A program made the position numbers and the translations under genes. This document shows, in pieces, positions 6,225 to 6,825 of a DNA stretch of 6,825 bases (position 1 is its first letter; every line of letters starts with the position of its first letter). The DNA lies in contig JASHVB010000723.1 in NCBI GenBank assembly GCA_030039695.1, positions 1 to 6,825 of the forward strand. Direction: 5' to 3'. The notes below the pieces were generated by a model that saw only the letters and a program-made list of their open reading frames with translations, did not search any database and was not told where the DNA came from. Source of the stretch: Acetobacteraceae bacterium. Its GTDB lineage: Bacteria; Pseudomonadota; Alphaproteobacteria; Acetobacterales; Acetobacteraceae.

Positions 6225-6498
6225 TCGATTGGACCGACGACGACCCGTCTCTGACTCACCGTCTCCCACCATCACAAGAACGACTAGGTCGGGTTTGTCG
6301 TAAGCTCACCTGACCCAATATGCGCCCATGTTCATCGGATACCCACAGCATAGCGTCGCGGTCGACCACATTTAAAATTGCCAGATCCCTCCCATCTTCT
6401 CAGGGAACGGTGATTTGCTTTTACCACCACAAATGCGCGATATTCAGGGGCTCGTATAGCCCACCGCAGAAGCGATCGCTTTTGGTCGAGAGGGGGCG

Positions 6499-6705
6499 CT
6501 AGCCGAACAAGAACAGGGCACAACAGACTAGCGATGTATAGAAGTATTCCTTGCCCTGACCGAGCAGCTCAGCTCTCACACACAGATAAACCGGCGGCAG
6601 AAACATCCACCGCCGGTCCGGTGGCTCAGAGTTCCCGCTGCGCCGAATTTCTCTCGTATCCGCCACATGAATATGGCGCAACCGGCGCCAATTACAAAGT
6701 GCCAA
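6499..6705 (-). pseudogene. C-terminal remnant of a small integral membrane protein
   Basis: The frame ends at TAG (complement of 6499-6501) and reads back through a TTG at 6705 to an in-frame stop near 6775 without any ATG. Its last 35 residues include PPVYLCVRAELLGQGKEYFY followed by a hydrophobic tail (TSLVCCALFLFG). The piece before it, ADTREIRRSGN, matches the loop that precedes this block in a group of small bacterial membrane proteins of unknown function ending in L-x-P-V-Y-L-x-x-R-A-x-x-L-G-Q. Earlier transmembrane segments expected in such proteins are absent; the upstream part is Arg- and His-rich instead. I therefore read it as a truncated or frameshifted gene. Family recall is approximate. 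Confidence 0.4.
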
Positions 6706-6764
6706 CGAATACCGCCGCCAAGAACCGGAAATACTAAGTGTCCGTCCGGCAACAAATTGAGTCT

Positions 6765-6818
6765 TTAGAATCGGTTAGCAGCAAGCCTTGAACTCGCTGA
6801 TTCTGTTACCATTTTCAT
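6765..6818 (-). CDS. Short ORF with good ribosome-binding site at window edge
   Basis: At the right edge the minus strand reads AAGGGGGATGAAAATG: a purine-rich Shine-Dalgarno-like run directly before an ATG (6816-6818), with a second ATG six bases on. The frame gives only 17 residues (MKMVTESASSRLAANRF). It lies upstream of, and on the same strand as, the membrane-protein remnant, so it could be that gene's original start, now separated by a frameshift. Evidence is thin. Confidence 0.15.
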   Translation of the reverse strand: MKMVTESASSRLAANRF

Positions 6819-6825
6819 CCCCCTT

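Larger units (their letters stand above)
6120..6498. other. Stretch with short ORFs only
   Basis: No gene of normal size is recognisable. The minus strand contains a readable but unassigned segment around 6310-6400 (AILNVVDRDAMLWVSDEHG), interrupted upstream by two stops in the same frame, which may be another coding relic. The plus strand carries the strong Shine-Dalgarno site and the short ORFs described separately. Confidence 0.4.

Noticed and set aside
1..6825. tRNA, rRNA gene, CRISPR array, riboswitch, or insertion sequence with terminal repeats
   Set aside because: Looked for by eye on both strands. No cloverleaf, repeat-spacer pattern, transposase motif or long terminal inverted repeat was seen.

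Overview
The window looks like chromosomal DNA of a GC-rich alphaproteobacterium. Rhodospirillales, and Acetobacteraceae in particular, is my best guess. The basis is the fused IspD-IspF enzyme, the W-x-P-G-x-W repeat lipoprotein, and a relic of an ethylene-receptor-like kinase of the HWE type. This is inference from gene content; no marker gene for taxonomy is present.

Layout from left to right: (1) 1-171, the last 56 residues of a molybdenum hydroxylase large subunit (CoxL/xanthine dehydrogenase type), plus strand. (2) 324-1454, ispDF, a complete bifunctional enzyme for two steps of the MEP isoprenoid pathway. (3) 1455-1804, no gene seen. (4) 1805-2511, a decayed ethylene-receptor-like sensor kinase: the copper-site Cys remains, the paired His is now Arg, the start is frameshifted, a likely HWE H-box has lost its His, and no ATPase domain follows. 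(5) 2671-2982, a small lipoprotein with four W-x-P-G-x-W repeats. (6) 2983-3476, no gene. (7) 3477-4526, minus strand, a histone-deacetylase/acetylpolyamine-amidohydrolase family enzyme with a complete zinc site. (8) 4612-5163, plus strand, a secreted or lipid-anchored YceI protein, divergent from (7) across 85 bp. (9) 5164-6825, about 1.7 kb without an intact gene. It holds remnants of a RelE/ParE-type toxin (5889-6119, minus) and of a small membrane protein (6499-6705, minus), a candidate LacI-type operator, and a very strong Shine-Dalgarno site in front of a 19-codon ORF.

Only about 47% of the window lies in intact coding sequence, which is low for a bacterium. Three separate gene relics lie in the gaps, so the region looks like a decaying accessory stretch between conserved genes. 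The intact genes do not form one pathway. IspDF makes isoprenoid precursors, the HDAC-like enzyme removes acyl groups from amines, and YceI and the W-x-P-G-x-W protein belong to the cell envelope. I found no convincing new multi-gene system. The most informative signals are the sensor-kinase fossil, the two truncated remnants and the 11-base anti-16S match.
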